From: Rickettsiella massiliensis 20B
GTDB taxonomy: Bacteria > Pseudomonadota > Gammaproteobacteria > Diplorickettsiales > Diplorickettsiaceae
Length of the DNA stretch: 64,000 nucleotides
Reading direction: 5' to 3'
Assembly (NCBI RefSeq): GCF_000257395.1
Contig: NZ_AJGC01000002.1
Coordinates: forward strand, 107,001 to 171,000
Positions within the stretch are counted from its first letter, which is position 1, and each line of letters begins with the position of its first letter. The notes under the pieces were generated by a model. That model was not told the DNA's origin and ran no database searches. It worked only from the letters and a program-made list of their open reading frames with translations. Positions 50,638 through 60,706 of this stretch are shown piece by piece. The translations under genes were made by a program, and so were the position numbers.

Positions 50638-51435
50638 TTAGTTTATTTTTAAATAAATATCCAAGCGATGTTGTTTTCCGAAGAGACAGTGATGCGGCGC
50701 TTGTTTGGCGAATGGATCCGCCCAGCGTGGCCGCTTAACCACTACACGTTGTTGAGCACACGCGATGGCCAACGGTAACAGTGTTTCCGCATCGGTATCG
50801 GCCCCTACGATTTGGCGAAGAATACGCATCTCTTTTTTGACCAGCGCTTTTTTATGATGGGTCGGATACATTGGGTCAATGTAAATAACGTTTGGTTTTA
50901 ATCCCCCTTCTTTTATAGCTATTAAATAAGTGTGTGCATCCTCTTCTATTAAAGTAACGTGGGTATTGGATTGAACGGTTGCCGCACGTTTTAGACCGTC
51001 GCGCAGCAGTGCAGCAACAATCGGGGAACGTTCTAATAACGTTACGTTGTAACCGAGTCGTGCTAACACATAACCATCGTGCCCTAACCCAGCGGTTAAA
51101 TCCAGGACAGTGGTGTTTGGAGGGGTTAATTTGATGGCTTTGGCGAGTAATTGAGTTTGATTTTTAAGGTGGCGCAGACGATAGCCCATTTCACCTGTTA
51201 AAAAATCGACTTTTAAATCCTTCATTTCTGGATGTTGCGGCATTTGTAAATGTAAACCATTCTCGGTCAATAATAAAACAAAGGTAAAATGACAGGCTTC
51301 TGTTACAGAGATAAGAGGTAGGACGAGTTGTTCCGCTAAATTTTTTGCACGATCTTGTAAGGTATTTTCTGAAAAGCTTACGGCAAAAGTAGGCGGATTA
51401 ACAGTGTCTGTATTTTGTAGGGTATATTTTACCAT
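50638..51435 (-). CDS. rsmJ: 16S rRNA (guanine(1516)-N(2))-methyltransferase RsmJ
   Basis: SAM-dependent methyltransferase acting on the small ribosomal subunit. The 265-residue length is normal. Recognised by KVDFLTGEMGYRLRHLK, TVLDLTAGLGHDGYVLARLG (SAM motif I), VTLLERSPIVAALLRDGLKR, IYIDPMYPTHHKKALVKKEM and RILRQIVGADTDAETLLPLA then QRVVVKRPRWADPF. It is a stand-alone gene here on the minus strand, upstream of nothing in the same direction except the next methyltransferase gene 61 bases behind it. The gene is intact. Confidence 0.93.
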   Translation of the reverse strand: MVKYTLQNTDTVNPPTFAVSFSENTLQDRAKNLAEQLVLPLISVTEACHFTFVLLLTENGLHLQMPQHPEMKDLKVDFLTGEMGYRLRHLKNQTQLLAKAIKLTPPNTTVLDLTAGLGHDGYVLARLGYNVTLLERSPIVAALLRDGLKRAATVQSNTHVTLIEEDAHTYLIAIKEGGLKPNVIYIDPMYPTHHKKALVKKEMRILRQIVGADTDAETLLPLAIACAQQRVVVKRPRWADPFAKQAPHHCLFGKQHRLDIYLKIN

Positions 51436-51496
51436 AAGCTATAAAAAAGATAATTTGAATCAAGCGCTATGTTCAGACATCACTTTATTCGCAAAA

Positions 51497-52003
51497 CTAT
51501 TGATAATGATAGACATCAATTCGTGCCGGAGGAAGATTTTGCCAAACCCAGTATTGGTTAACCAGCTTTAGATGTTCGGAAAGTACCGTTGGTTTGCCCC
51601 ACAGGCTATACGTATATTGGACAAAAAGACCTCCCGTTTTGAGGAGATTTTCAACTTCAGTTCCAATACGTTGCACGATAGTTTTTTGTAGGGAGCGCAA
51701 AGGTAAACTCGAGATAATCACTTGTACAGGGGTTTGGTAGGGACTGAGTAGTTGTTGTAATACCTGCGCGTCACCTTGAATCGTGGTGAGCGTTGGAAAG
51801 CGCTGTTTCAGGTGATGAGCCATTTTGACCGATTTTTCAATAATGATCAGTTCTTGCTGGCTATTTTTCTGTTGAGCGAGTGCCGCTGTAATTGCGCCGG
51901 TTCCCGCACCTAATTCGACAATGAGCCCCGATTCTTGCTGAAAAGGATAATGTGTGATTTGTTGGGCGATGGTATGTGCTAGTCGTTTAGAGCTCGGTAC
52001 CAA
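51497..52003 (-). CDS. Class I SAM-dependent methyltransferase (PmtA-like)
   Basis: Contains LIVELGAGTGAITAALAQQK (SAM-binding motif I), ELIIIEKSVKMAHHLKQRF, TIQGDAQVLQQLL and VQVIISSLPLRSL (motif IV), close to the family of phospholipid N-methyltransferases and rRNA dimethylases. The open frame from 52003 has a TTG start; homology continues upstream in the same frame as FIEFHLFIREAITNPLGIGA up to about 52065, just after a stop, but no ATG is available there. The true start codon has therefore been lost or misread. The role could be phosphatidylethanolamine methylation; not certain. Confidence 0.65.
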   Translation of the reverse strand: MVPSSKRLAHTIAQQITHYPFQQESGLIVELGAGTGAITAALAQQKNSQQELIIIEKSVKMAHHLKQRFPTLTTIQGDAQVLQQLLSPYQTPVQVIISSLPLRSLQKTIVQRIGTEVENLLKTGGLFVQYTYSLWGKPTVLSEHLKLVNQYWVWQNLPPARIDVYHYQ

Positions 52004-52319
52004 GGCCCCGATCCCTAAAGGATTGGTAATCGCTTCACGGATAAAAAGATGAAACTCAATAAAAGTTAGTGCTACAGTTTAAAGCAAAAAATGGACATAA
52101 GATACCTGGCCGAGAAAGAGAGGAAGTCCTTTAATTTGTGTGGTTCATTTATTTAGAAGACAAGGAAATAAGTCTATAAAGTCTTACACTGTATCGCGCC
52201 TAGTTTTGATTTATCTTATTTTAGCGTTTGATAACACTCTTTATCTGGAATAAAAGGAATTTTTACCCGATTACGGGCAATGAGCCACATTATTTAGTGA
52301 TGACACAAGGTCTCATCCG

Positions 52320-52900
52320 TGATCAGACATTCGAAAAATATTTATAGCAGGATTGGCTCTTTATCATGCGAATCCTTCTCCAGAAAATACACACGCGGTA
52401 TGGGGACCGCATGGTTTATTTAATATACATAATATTGGATTACCTTTATTGCTTACCATTCCTTAGCTTTATTTTGCTAACTACTTGACAAGTATCGGCG
52501 TGATTTAATACCCATCTTTTTCAGCATTGGTTAGCTGTTTTTGCAATGTGTATTGCTTTATCGTTCCTTATCTCTATAACAAATCTTCTTTGCCTTCCTT
52601 CAGCCATTATTCAACTTATTATGGATTTTTCTCCAATAAATTACCGATGTGGTATGATGTGAGCTGGGCTTACCATTATGGCCCTAATCTTGTTTGGTTA
52701 GCTTTGACTATTTTTTATTGATCGCGGGTGTTATACCGTATTCTTTTTTGGAACGCTTATTTAATCTATTTAAATTACCACAAAGACTTTGAGCTATTTT
52801 TAATAATTTAGATGGCTTTATTTATACGGGTTACGCGCGCGCAACTTCGCGATTTTTTCTATTGAGACGTGGTTTATTTGGAATAAAAAACTAAGAGACA
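52320..52900 (+). pseudogene. Decayed multi-pass membrane protein
   Basis: Several plus-strand segments in changing frames look like one former protein: IFIAGLALYHANPSPENTHA, VWGPHGLFNIHNIGLPLLLT, LPMWYDVSWAYHYGPNLVWL, ALTIFY, LIAGVIPYSFLERLFNLFKL and YTGYARATSRFFLLRRGLFG. The repeated aromatic-hydrophobic segments suggest transmembrane helices. I cannot name the family. Frameshifts and stops occur every 30-60 codons. The only sizeable ORF (52527-52721) is in a shifted frame for part of its length. Confidence 0.35.
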
Positions 52901-53054
52901 TGATCGAATTCTGAATAAACAAGGTCTAAGCGTATTGACTATGAATCGATGCTTTAGTCGGGGCGATTAATAAAAATTTAAAATGTTCAATAATCTTGGC
53001 TGTTTTAGGTGTTTAATAATACATTAAACTTTATAGGCGTTATATAAATAGAGT

Positions 53055-54045
53055 TTAAATAAGAATCTGTTGTAAAACTTCTAGAAAATAAGAGATTTGT
53101 CTTGGTAAGCCCACTGAAATACGGAGATGATTTGGCATTCCGTGATCATCAAGCGAGCGAACGCGAATCCCTCGTTTATAAAGTTGTTGGCAAAGAGGCA
53201 AACTTGCTTTTTTTAGATCGACACAGACAAAATTAGTTTGTGTTGGATAAGTGGTGAGAGTTAATTTCTGTAATCCTTGTTGTAAATGGCTAAGGCTCGT
53301 TTGATGATTGATTTGTGTCGCTTCACTATGCGCTGTATCGTGTAATGCGGCTTGGGCCGCGCTCAAGGCAATTGAGTTCAAGTAAACGATTTTGTTGTAA
53401 ACGATGTGCGATAGCGGGTTGGCTAATTGTGTAGCCTAAACGTAATCCAGCCAAACCATAAAATTTAGAAAATGTGCGGCTGACGATTAAATTCGGATAA
53501 CGATTCATCCAGCAAAAAGTATGCGGGTAGTCAGCAGCCGTGGCGTATTCCGCATAGGCTTCATCGATAATAACTAATACGGTCGGTGGAACTTGTTGTA
53601 ATAACGATTCCAGTTGTTGGGTATTAAAATAGTGACCGGTTGGATTATTGGGATTAACGATAAAAAGCAGACGAGTGGTTGCATCAATCGCTGCGAGGAA
53701 GGGTTCAATCGCCATGTTTGCAAACGATAGCGTGACTCTTTTGAGTTGACCCGGGGCGTTTTCTAGAATTTTTTGTAAACCAAGAAAGCTATGCTGCGCT
53801 AAAAGAGCAGAGTTTTTTTTCTGTAGATAAATAGAAACAATCTGAGTGAGTAAATCATCCGATCCGTTACCTAAAGTAATATGTTCAGGAGAGACATTTA
53901 GGTGGTGGGCTAAACATCGTTTTAAAGCTTGTTCTTGTTGATCGGGATAACGATGACAAAAAGCGATGGCACGACGGGCAGCTTCGAGAGCCGCTGGACT
54001 CGGGCCGAGTGGATTTTCATTCAAGTCCAACCTTAATTCAGACAT
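53055..54045 (-). pseudogene. hisC: Histidinol-phosphate aminotransferase-like, one frameshift
   Basis: PLP aminotransferase of subgroup I. From 54045: MSELRLDLNENPLGPSPAAL, ITLGNGSDDLLTQIVSIYLQ, LFIVNPNNPTGHYFN (cofactor Asn), VIIDEAYAEYA and VSRTFSKFYGLAGLRLGY with the Schiff-base Lys. A slip near 53365 moves the C-terminus to another frame: LNSIALSAAQAALHDT, VCVDLKKASLPLCQQLYKR and GIRVRSLDDHGMPNHLRISV. No other his genes are nearby. Orphan HisC proteins often serve phenylalanine and tyrosine synthesis; that remains open. Confidence 0.85.
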
Positions 54046-54214
54046 ATAATTATGGTGATAGCCGCTTTTTATTTATAATACGTTATTTTCTGATCTATTT
54101 TAGACGAAGTTAAACTAACAGCGCTCATTTTTAGGAGAAGCAGTTCATTTTTACCGATGTAGTGGCGTGATCATGGTATTATGACGAAAAAGAGTCCTTC
54201 TATAAAGGTTTTTT

Positions 54215-54987
54215 ATGTTGTTATGTATTGACGTGGGCAATACCCATCTTTTGGGGGCGTGTTTTCAGACGAAAAACTGATTTTACGTTTTCGCTATGCA
54301 ACCGCTTTGTTAGGAACGGCGGATCAGCTGGGAATCTTTTTAGTGAATATTCTCAAGTTTCATCACCTGGATCAAGAAACTGTGGAAGCGATTGCACTTT
54401 CTTCAGTCGTTCCACATTATGATTACACACTCAGACATTGTTTTACCCAATATTTTAATCAAGCATCCTATTTTTTCTTACAGCCAGAGATTAAAACCGG
54501 ACTGAATATTTCTTGTAAGAATCCAAATGAAATCGGCGCAGATCGGATTGCGAATGCTATCGGTGCAGCGAGCCTTTTCCCCAACAGATCACTGATTATT
54601 GTCGATATGGGAACAGCGACGACGTTTTGTGCGATGACTGAAAAAAGTGATTACATTGGCGGGCCAATTTTACCCGGTATGCGACTTTGTATGGAGGCGT
54701 TAAAAAATAATACGGCCAAGTTGATGGCGGTAAATATTGAAGTGCCGGTGGGCTATGTTGGACAAAATACTCGCGAAAGTATTCAAAGTGGTCTTTATTA
54801 TAGCCACTTAGGCGCGCTCAAAGAAATTATTAGTGGTTTAAAACAAGAAGTGTTTTCGGGTAAATCCGTAAAGATTATTGGTACCGGAGGGTTTGCTCAA
54901 TTGTATGATGGAAAAGCGATTTTCGACACACTGATTCCTGATCTGGTCTTATTAGGTTTACGAGCTGCATTTAAATTAAATCGTTAA
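54215..54987 (+). pseudogene. coaX: Type III pantothenate kinase, single-base slip near the start
   Basis: First step of coenzyme A synthesis. From ATG 54215 it reads MLLCIDVGNTHLL, the phosphate-binding loop DVGNT, then a run of five G at about 54244-54248; one more G would give the in-frame GVFSDEKLILRFRYATAL. The rest is complete: SSVVPHYDYTL, NEIGADRIANAIGAA, IIVDMGTATTFCAM, YIGGPILPGMRLCMEAL and VKIIGTGGFAQL. AAAGG precedes the ATG by about 8 bases. Length would be 257. Slip in a homopolymer and probable essentiality make a sequence error likely. Confidence 0.9.
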
Positions 54988-55031
54988 TCTATTTGGATGG
55001 AATTAACTTATTTATTCCATCCAAATAGATT
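54986..55031. terminator. Long perfect inverted repeat between convergent coaX and ydcF-like genes
   Basis: AATCTATTTGGATGGAAT (54986-55003) and its exact complement (55014-55031) form an 18-bp stem with a 10-base loop. It lies between two convergent genes, spanning the coaX stop codon and the end of the minus-strand gene, so it probably terminates both. Confidence 0.8.
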
Positions 55032-55712
55032 ATAGATTTTAAATCGCCATAGTCCAATGAGTTCATGCAACGCGAGATCCGTCATCACTAGATTATAAGC
55101 AGAGGGCCAGGCTGAAATACGGATAGTAATGAAGTCGGCCACAACCGGTTGCGGATATATATTAAAATAGGCAAGATAAGAAAGCGCACGTTTTAAGGCG
55201 AATCCTGAGCTGATAAATACTTGTTTTTGATTTGGCCCAGTTGTCTGTAACAGGAACTATTGGTTTCTAATTGAATATCCTCTTGACTTGACCCCAAGAG
55301 CGATAAGTTGTTTTCGATAAACCGCGGCTTCGGTTTGTCCTTTATGGAATGGGTCGCCGCCACTGAGTAGAACATGACATTCATGCTTGTTTTTTTTACA
55401 GGCGCGATACAATACCGTGGTCATCGTCAAACGCGAAAAGGCAAGAATTCCAGGTCTTGTAGTTTGAGTGCGTGCATCTTGACTGATCCCCGCCCCAAAT
55501 ACGATCAGTGTATTTTCTTTTTTCCAGTCAATATTTTTGACTTCGGGTGTTTTTTGTAAATAATTGAACAATAGGTTAGGAGCAAATCCACAGCCTACAA
55601 AAATAAAAAAAGAAAATGCTAATAACCCGGTAAAAATAGCCCACTTTCTTCTTTTAAAAAAAAGAAACGCAAAACTTAACATAGCCAATAAAAGTAAGAG
55701 TGGAGCGGTCAT
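55008..55712 (-). pseudogene. YdcF-like (DUF218) membrane protein, frameshifted
   Basis: From 55712: two hydrophobic helices (TAPLLLLLAMLSFAFLFFKR, WAIFTGLLAFSFFIFVGCGF), then LIVFGAGISQDARTQTTRP, VLYRACKKNKHECHVLLSGG, DPFHKGQTEAAVYRKQLIAL, GVKS. After a stop at 55257 the rest is readable in other frames: EDIQLETNS, LKRALSYLAYFNIYPQPVVA and SAYNLVMTDLALHELIGLWR, ending FKIYNLFGWNK at 55008. DUF218 proteins (YdcF/SanA) are linked to cell-envelope barrier function. At least two interruptions, with a probable deletion near 55215. Confidence 0.75.
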
Positions 55713-55877
55713 AAACGATCGTTTAAATTTTTATCTAAATTAGTTGTAAGCGGTTGATCAATATTTCAGTCATTCTTGGAATGGGTAATTAAATTTAGCA
55801 ATTCTTGACTCAAAAGTAAAACCATGAATAATATCTGAATTATTTTAAATCTTAAAAAGCTAACAAAAGGAAGCGTG

Positions 55878-57787
55878 AATGTTAGAATTAGTAGAGACAG
55901 GCGATTTGCAAAAAATAAACAAATAATTAATAACTGTATTAGCCTACAAAATAAACGTTTATCGATTAATGATTGCTTGATTGAAGTGAATAAAATTGCA
56001 ATACGAAAGTTATTAATTGCGATTTTGCGAGAAAAGCTCCTGTCTTATTATTATGATGAAGGCGATTTATTCTTTTTCCTTCTACGTTTTGGCGCAATAC
56101 TTTTTTTACAAAATGCAAAGTTAGCGACATTGTTACGTGTTATTCATTTTGAGCACCTTTATTTAGTACATAACCATAATGAAGCTCAGCAGATTATTAC
56201 TAATCCTTTACAGTTGTTCGATATTATTAAGATCGAATTAAAAGGCATAATAAAAGTACAAGAATGGCAAAATTTTCATGCTGAATTTGCAAGTCATTTA
56301 CAAAATTCAATCTTTGCTTTATGGCGTAAATATGATATTTCCTTAAATAAAACAGTAAATGCTTATTCTCCTAGCCATCAATTTTTAAATCCACCTAAAA
56401 AATATTGCTCATTATACCCTGCAGTTTGAACAATCTGTTTTTAATGGTCATCCGTATCATCCTTGTGCAAAAACGAAACTTGGATTTACCATTGAAGATG
56501 TACTGCACTATTCTGCTGAATTTCAATCCGATATTGATATTTATATTGTCGCCGTCAAAAAAAGATATACACATATTGAATCAATGAAAGGAGGGGTTGA
56601 TTTTAATCATTGGTTTGCTTCTTCTTATCCCTGTGCTTGGTTAGCTTGGCAAGAATCATTAACAAAAAAAAAGCTTAAAATAGAAGAGTATGTCCCTTTT
56701 CCTGTTCATCCTTGGCAAGTTTATTATTTTACTTTTATTGAACCTAATCTGCTTTCACGATACATTAAGGCAAAAACGATTGTCTTCCTCGAGGATGTGA
56801 AAGTGACTTCTAGTCCGACACTTTCATTTAGAACGCTCCTTCCAAAAAACGAAAATAATCCAGCGTATATCAAATTGCTGGTTGCGGTTCAGGCAACGAG
56901 CGCTTTTAGAACACTCTCTGCTGTTTCAACGCTTAATGTTCCTAAAATAAGTCTTACTTTACAGGCAATTCTTGAAAAAGAAAAATTGTTTTTCAGGACG
57001 TTTAAGTGTTTTGCCTGAATTATATGGTTTACATTTGCCGGCATTTCAGGAGAATAAATCGCAGAATTTTTCAGCTATTTTTCGAGAAAATATTGCGATT
57101 TCTTTACAGCCAGGACAAGTAGCGGTGGTTACCGCTTCTTTTTTCGAGCAGGGTATTGATCGAAAAAACAATCTTTTCATTGAACTGATGCAGTTAGCGG
57201 GCTATACCACTTACCAAGAGGCATTGAGTTATTTTCATCACTATGTTGACCTCGTGTTAGGTGGATATCTGAATCTTTATTTGCTTTATGGGGTTGCCTT
57301 AGAAGGTCATCAACAAAACACATTTGCTGTTTTTCAAAAAGGGAAGCTCACACGCTTTATTGCTCGAGATTTAGAAGGAATATGCATTCATCCACAAACC
57401 TTAAACTCACGTGGCTTTGATCTAGATATTGCTGAGAATTCACCACAAATTAAATCTGATCGTGCATTGGTGCGTAATAACCTCTTGTACAGTGTTTATC
57501 AACTGCATTTAGGGGAGATAATTTTGTTAATCACCGATCATTTTGGCTGTGCCGAGGATGCCTTTTGGCAAATTATTAAAAAAGTGACTTTACAAACGTT
57601 AATGTGCTTAAAAAATCAATTCGATGAGTCACTTTGGAAGGCTGAATATAACGCTATTTTAGTGTCATATTTAGTGTCATATTGGCCTCTAAAGGCGTTA
57701 TTGCGGATGCGTTTAAATAAAAATATTCCTGAAGGAATTCTTTTTAATTCTATTGCGAATCCTTTTGCATCTTTATGCGCTTCTTGA
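55878..57787 (+). pseudogene. IucA/IucC-family siderophore synthetase, broken
   Basis: NIS synthetase that condenses citrate with amines. ATG 55878 gives MLELVETGDLQKINK and then a slip into the frame QIINNCISLQNKRLSIND. After a second slip near 56400 it reads SVFNGHPYHPCAKTKLGFTI (the GHPxHPxxKxxxG ATP-binding motif), EEYVPFPVHPWQVYYF, SSPTLSFRTLLPK and AVQATSAFRTLSAVSTL. A third slip near 56990 leads to VLPELYGLHLPAFQENKSQN and RFIARDLEGICIHPQ. The MFS gene follows with 13 bases overlap. Order and length (about 635) match lbtA of the legiobactin/rhizoferrin locus of Legionella. A 12-bp duplication lies at 57658. Confidence 0.8.
57658..57681 (+). repeat. 12-bp in-frame tandem duplication in the siderophore synthetase gene
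   Basis: TTTAGTGTCATA occurs twice in a row and encodes VSYLVSYW. It preserves the frame, so the protein only gains four residues. Confidence 0.8.
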
Positions 57788-58988
57788 AAATGCTTTGTGG
57801 ATCACAGCAAGCCTGCTTGCTTGTTTTTTCGCAGTTTATAATTATTTTAGCGCTGGATATGAGTACACCGTATTGGCCACTCATTTTATCGGCTCAGCAA
57901 CACGTTAGTGCTCGAGTCCTTCAATATTGGAGTGGCGCTATTTACATCGCGCCTTTACTCACTACCGTTTGTACGACATTATTTTGGACGAAAATAGGCC
58001 AACGTTTTGGGTATAAAAAAATGATTTTACGTGCCAGTATCACGTTGGCCGCGACTCAAGGCGCTTTATTTTTTTTACACGATCCCGTTTCTGCTTTAGG
58101 GATACGATTGTTACAAGGTGCGTTGGCCGGATTTAGCGTCGTTGCGCAAGCCTGGGCGTTAGCGACCACACCGACCAATACACATGCCCAGATTATGAGT
58201 CATTTGCAAGCCGCCACGGCTCTCGGCAGTATTGTCGGTCCAATCATCGGTGGTTTTGTTATGCATTATCTCGATTATACGATGATTTTTTTAGTTGCCG
58301 GCGCCCTCTGTTTCTTGATTACCTGCGTGTTAGCACAGTTTCTAACAGAACATTTACCTTTGCAAAAAAGCATCGAGAAGGATGTATTGCAAAAGCCACG
58401 ATTACAACAGGATACGCGACAAAGGTTGTTACTTTTTTAATTTGTGGAACACAAATGGCGCGCTGGATGTCTGCTCCCTTTTTTGCGTTGTATGTCGTAA
58501 AGCAGTTACGAGCCAGCAATTTAATTTTAGGTTACACTTATGCAGCGATTGCTTTGACGATGTCTTTAACCAGCGTATTGTTTGGAAAAAAAATTGATAG
58601 ACACCATTATGTCTTTTCTGATTTAAGAAAATGGCTGATGTTTGCCTTGTTGATTGCAGGATTCACTCAATGGGGCTTGGCTCTAACCACGCAATCCAGT
58701 GCCCTATTTATTTTTGGAGCATTTTGGGGAGTGAGTTTAGGTTTAATTTTGATTACCCTGTTTAGCTTGTTACTCAAAGAAACGGCAAGACAATCTCACT
58801 CTCGATCGCTGGGCTTAGGCAATACCGCATTGAAATTGGGTAATTTGCTTGGTATTGTGGCCGGTACACTCATCCAGAGTATGGGTAATTTCTTTTCAAG
58901 TTTTATGGTCATCGGTTGTTTTTATTTTTTGCTTGCTAGTTTAACAGGATTTTTCCAGCGAACCCACCCAATTCGGTCTTACTCTTAA
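57775..58988 (+). pseudogene. MFS transporter, siderophore exporter-like, one frameshift
   Basis: Twelve-helix major facilitator protein. Helices include ACLLVFSQFIIILALDMSTP, WSGAIYIAPLLTTVCTTLFW, then GQRFGYKKMILRASITLA (motif A loop) and LGIRLLQGALAGFSVVAQAW. The first half stops at 58440; the second half continues from 58455 with QMARWMSAPFFALYVVKQLR, LILGYTYAAIALTMSLTSVL and GNTALKLGNLLGIVAGTLIQ. A slip near 58430-58440 separates them. It overlaps the siderophore synthetase gene by 13 bases, as lbtB follows lbtA in Legionella, so export of the siderophore is the likely role. Confidence 0.8.
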
Positions 58989-59017
58989 ATTGAACGGGAA
59001 CGTAATTCTTTTTATTT

Positions 59018-59401
59018 TTGGATGGCATGATGCGTAGACTTGTACAGCAATTTACTCGTTTTTTTATCGTCGGCGCGCTTTCAGCTGGGCTACAGTTTTC
59101 AATATTGATTGGATTGGTTGAATGTTTTGCGCTTAACCCTGTTTGGGCGTCTACTTTTGGTTACTTAGTGGGTGCGGTGCTAAATTATTCACTCAATCAT
59201 TATTTTGCTTTCAAAAGCCAGGTCCCGCATCGTCAAGCCTTGTTGCGATTTTCAATCAATTCTTGTTTTGGTTTAATTTTGAATATATTGCTGATGCATT
59301 TTTTATTGCATCATGTTAATTATGTGATGAGTCAACTAATCAGCTCCTCTTTTATTCTTGTTTGGAATTTTACTTTACATCGATATTGGACGTTTAAATA
59401 A
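59018..59401 (+). CDS. GtrA-family membrane protein
   Basis: Small four-helix inner-membrane protein of the GtrA family, which flips or helps transfer polyprenyl-linked sugars. Length 127 from TTG 59018; ATG at 59027 or 59030 (MRRLVQQFTRFFIVGALSAG) is the more likely start. Helices: FFIVGALSAGLQFSILIGLV, PVWASTFGYLVGAVLNYSLN, FSINSCFGLILNILLMHFLL and MSQLISSSFILVWNFTLHRY with the closing WTFK. It follows the MFS gene by 29 bases on the same strand; a link with it is not evident. The gene is intact. Confidence 0.85.
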   Translation: MDGMMRRLVQQFTRFFIVGALSAGLQFSILIGLVECFALNPVWASTFGYLVGAVLNYSLNHYFAFKSQVPHRQALLRFSINSCFGLILNILLMHFLLHHVNYVMSQLISSSFILVWNFTLHRYWTFK

Positions 59402-59589
59402 CAGCCGTGCACTTACTGAGTAAAAAAATTAGATAAGGTTTAACTTATTGATTTTATAACCAAAAGTTTTTTCGCTTCTTTATCGAACAAAGAAAAGACT
59501 TAAAAGAAAAATAATAATATGGCATGATAACGTTATCTTTTTTAGATCGATTTTGTTGCACTAAAGAATGTTAATGGAGTCTCAAGAGG

Positions 59590-60525
59590 ATGGGTGGCTT
59601 ACACAAGGAAATACAGCGCATTGCGGTCTATTCTTTTACCGCTGCACTTTATTATTTACTGATTTCATTAGCGGCGGCTCAAACTCCGGAAAAATCTAAA
59701 AGCGTAAATGATAAAAATATTATTTATCCAGCGCCACGTTCTACGCAAGATAATAGACAAAATCAGCAAATTATACGCGGTGAATATGTTAAACGCGTGC
59801 CGGTAATTGTATTGCCTGTCACACCGATACGAAACATCATGGCCCCGCGTTTTCTGGCGGACTTGAGTTTTATACTCCCTTTGGAAGTCTCTATTCTTCG
59901 AATATTACAGCCGATAAGGAAACAGGGATTAGAACATGGTCTGATCACGACTTTATTCGTGCGATGCAGCAGGGTATTGCCCCGGATGGTTCTTATTATT
60001 TCCCTGTGTTTCCGTTTGTGAACTTTAATAAAATCAAGCAAGACGATTTGCTCGCAATTAAAGCGTATCTTTTGCAGTTTGCCACCGGTACATAAGATAA
60101 ATCGACCCAATGAAATGTTTTGGCCTTTTAATTGGCGATTTTTACAGCTCCGCTGGCGACTTCTTTTTTTTCATCCTCAAAAATTAAAAGAAGCTTCTGA
60201 ATAAATCAAACTCTGGCAGTGCGGTGCTTATTTAGTACAAGGGTTAGGGCACTGTGGCATGTGTCACACGCCGCTGAATTTATTGGGTGCAGAAAAGAGA
60301 AGTATTATCTGACAGGTGGCTTTATTGATGGTTATTACGCTCCGAATATCTCAGCCACGGGTTTGAAAGCGGCTTCGCTTGACGATATTGTCGCGGTGTT
60401 TAAACAAGGAAAACTTTTAGGAGGTGCCGGTCAGGTGGGGGGCATCGCGGAAGTAAATAGTAATAGTTTACGTTATTTAACGCAAGAAGATTTACGCGCG
60501 ATCGCCGGCGCGTTCGTATTGCATT
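59590..60525 (+). pseudogene. Diheme cytochrome c, multiply frameshifted
   Basis: ATG 59590 (MGGLHKEIQRIAVYSFTAAL) begins a signal-like segment ending SLAAAQ. Heme site 1 is GNCIACHTDTKHHGPAF near 59800-59850 in a shifted frame, followed by GLEFYTPFGSLYSSNITADK and WSDHDFIRAMQQGIAPDGSY. Heme site 2 is LGHCGMCHTPLNLLGAEK near 60250, then YYLTGGFIDGYYAPNISATG, SLDDIVAVFKQGKLLGGAGQ and LTQEDLRAIA. The order resembles membrane-bound dehydrogenase cytochrome c subunits. At least four frameshifts or stops. The end is joined to a heme A synthase fragment at about 60525. Confidence 0.7.
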
Positions 60526-60702
60526 GTTTGGCAGGATTATTTTTAAGTATGTTGACTCTGCAAATACTATTGGGAGTCGCGAATATTGTTTGGTTTTTTA
60601 CCACAATGGGTTGCCATTATGCACAATGGAATCGCTGCTTTATTGTTATTAATCGTTATTACGTTCATGAGTTATTTAAAAAAATCTTCATCATATGCGT
60701 AA
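60526..60702 (+). pseudogene. ctaA: Heme A synthase (CtaA/COX15) C-terminal fragment
   Basis: The sequence reads LAGLFLSMLTLQILLGVANI then, after one slip, PQWVAIMHNGIAALLLLIVI and TFMSYLKKSSSYA with a stop at 60700. LQxLLGxxNVxxxxPxxVAxxHNxxAxLLL is the final helix pair of heme A synthase, including the heme-binding His. No N-terminal helices are present; cytochrome c sequence precedes it directly, so a deletion joined two unrelated genes. A remnant of aerobic terminal oxidase assembly. Confidence 0.6.
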
Positions 60703-60706
60703 TTTT

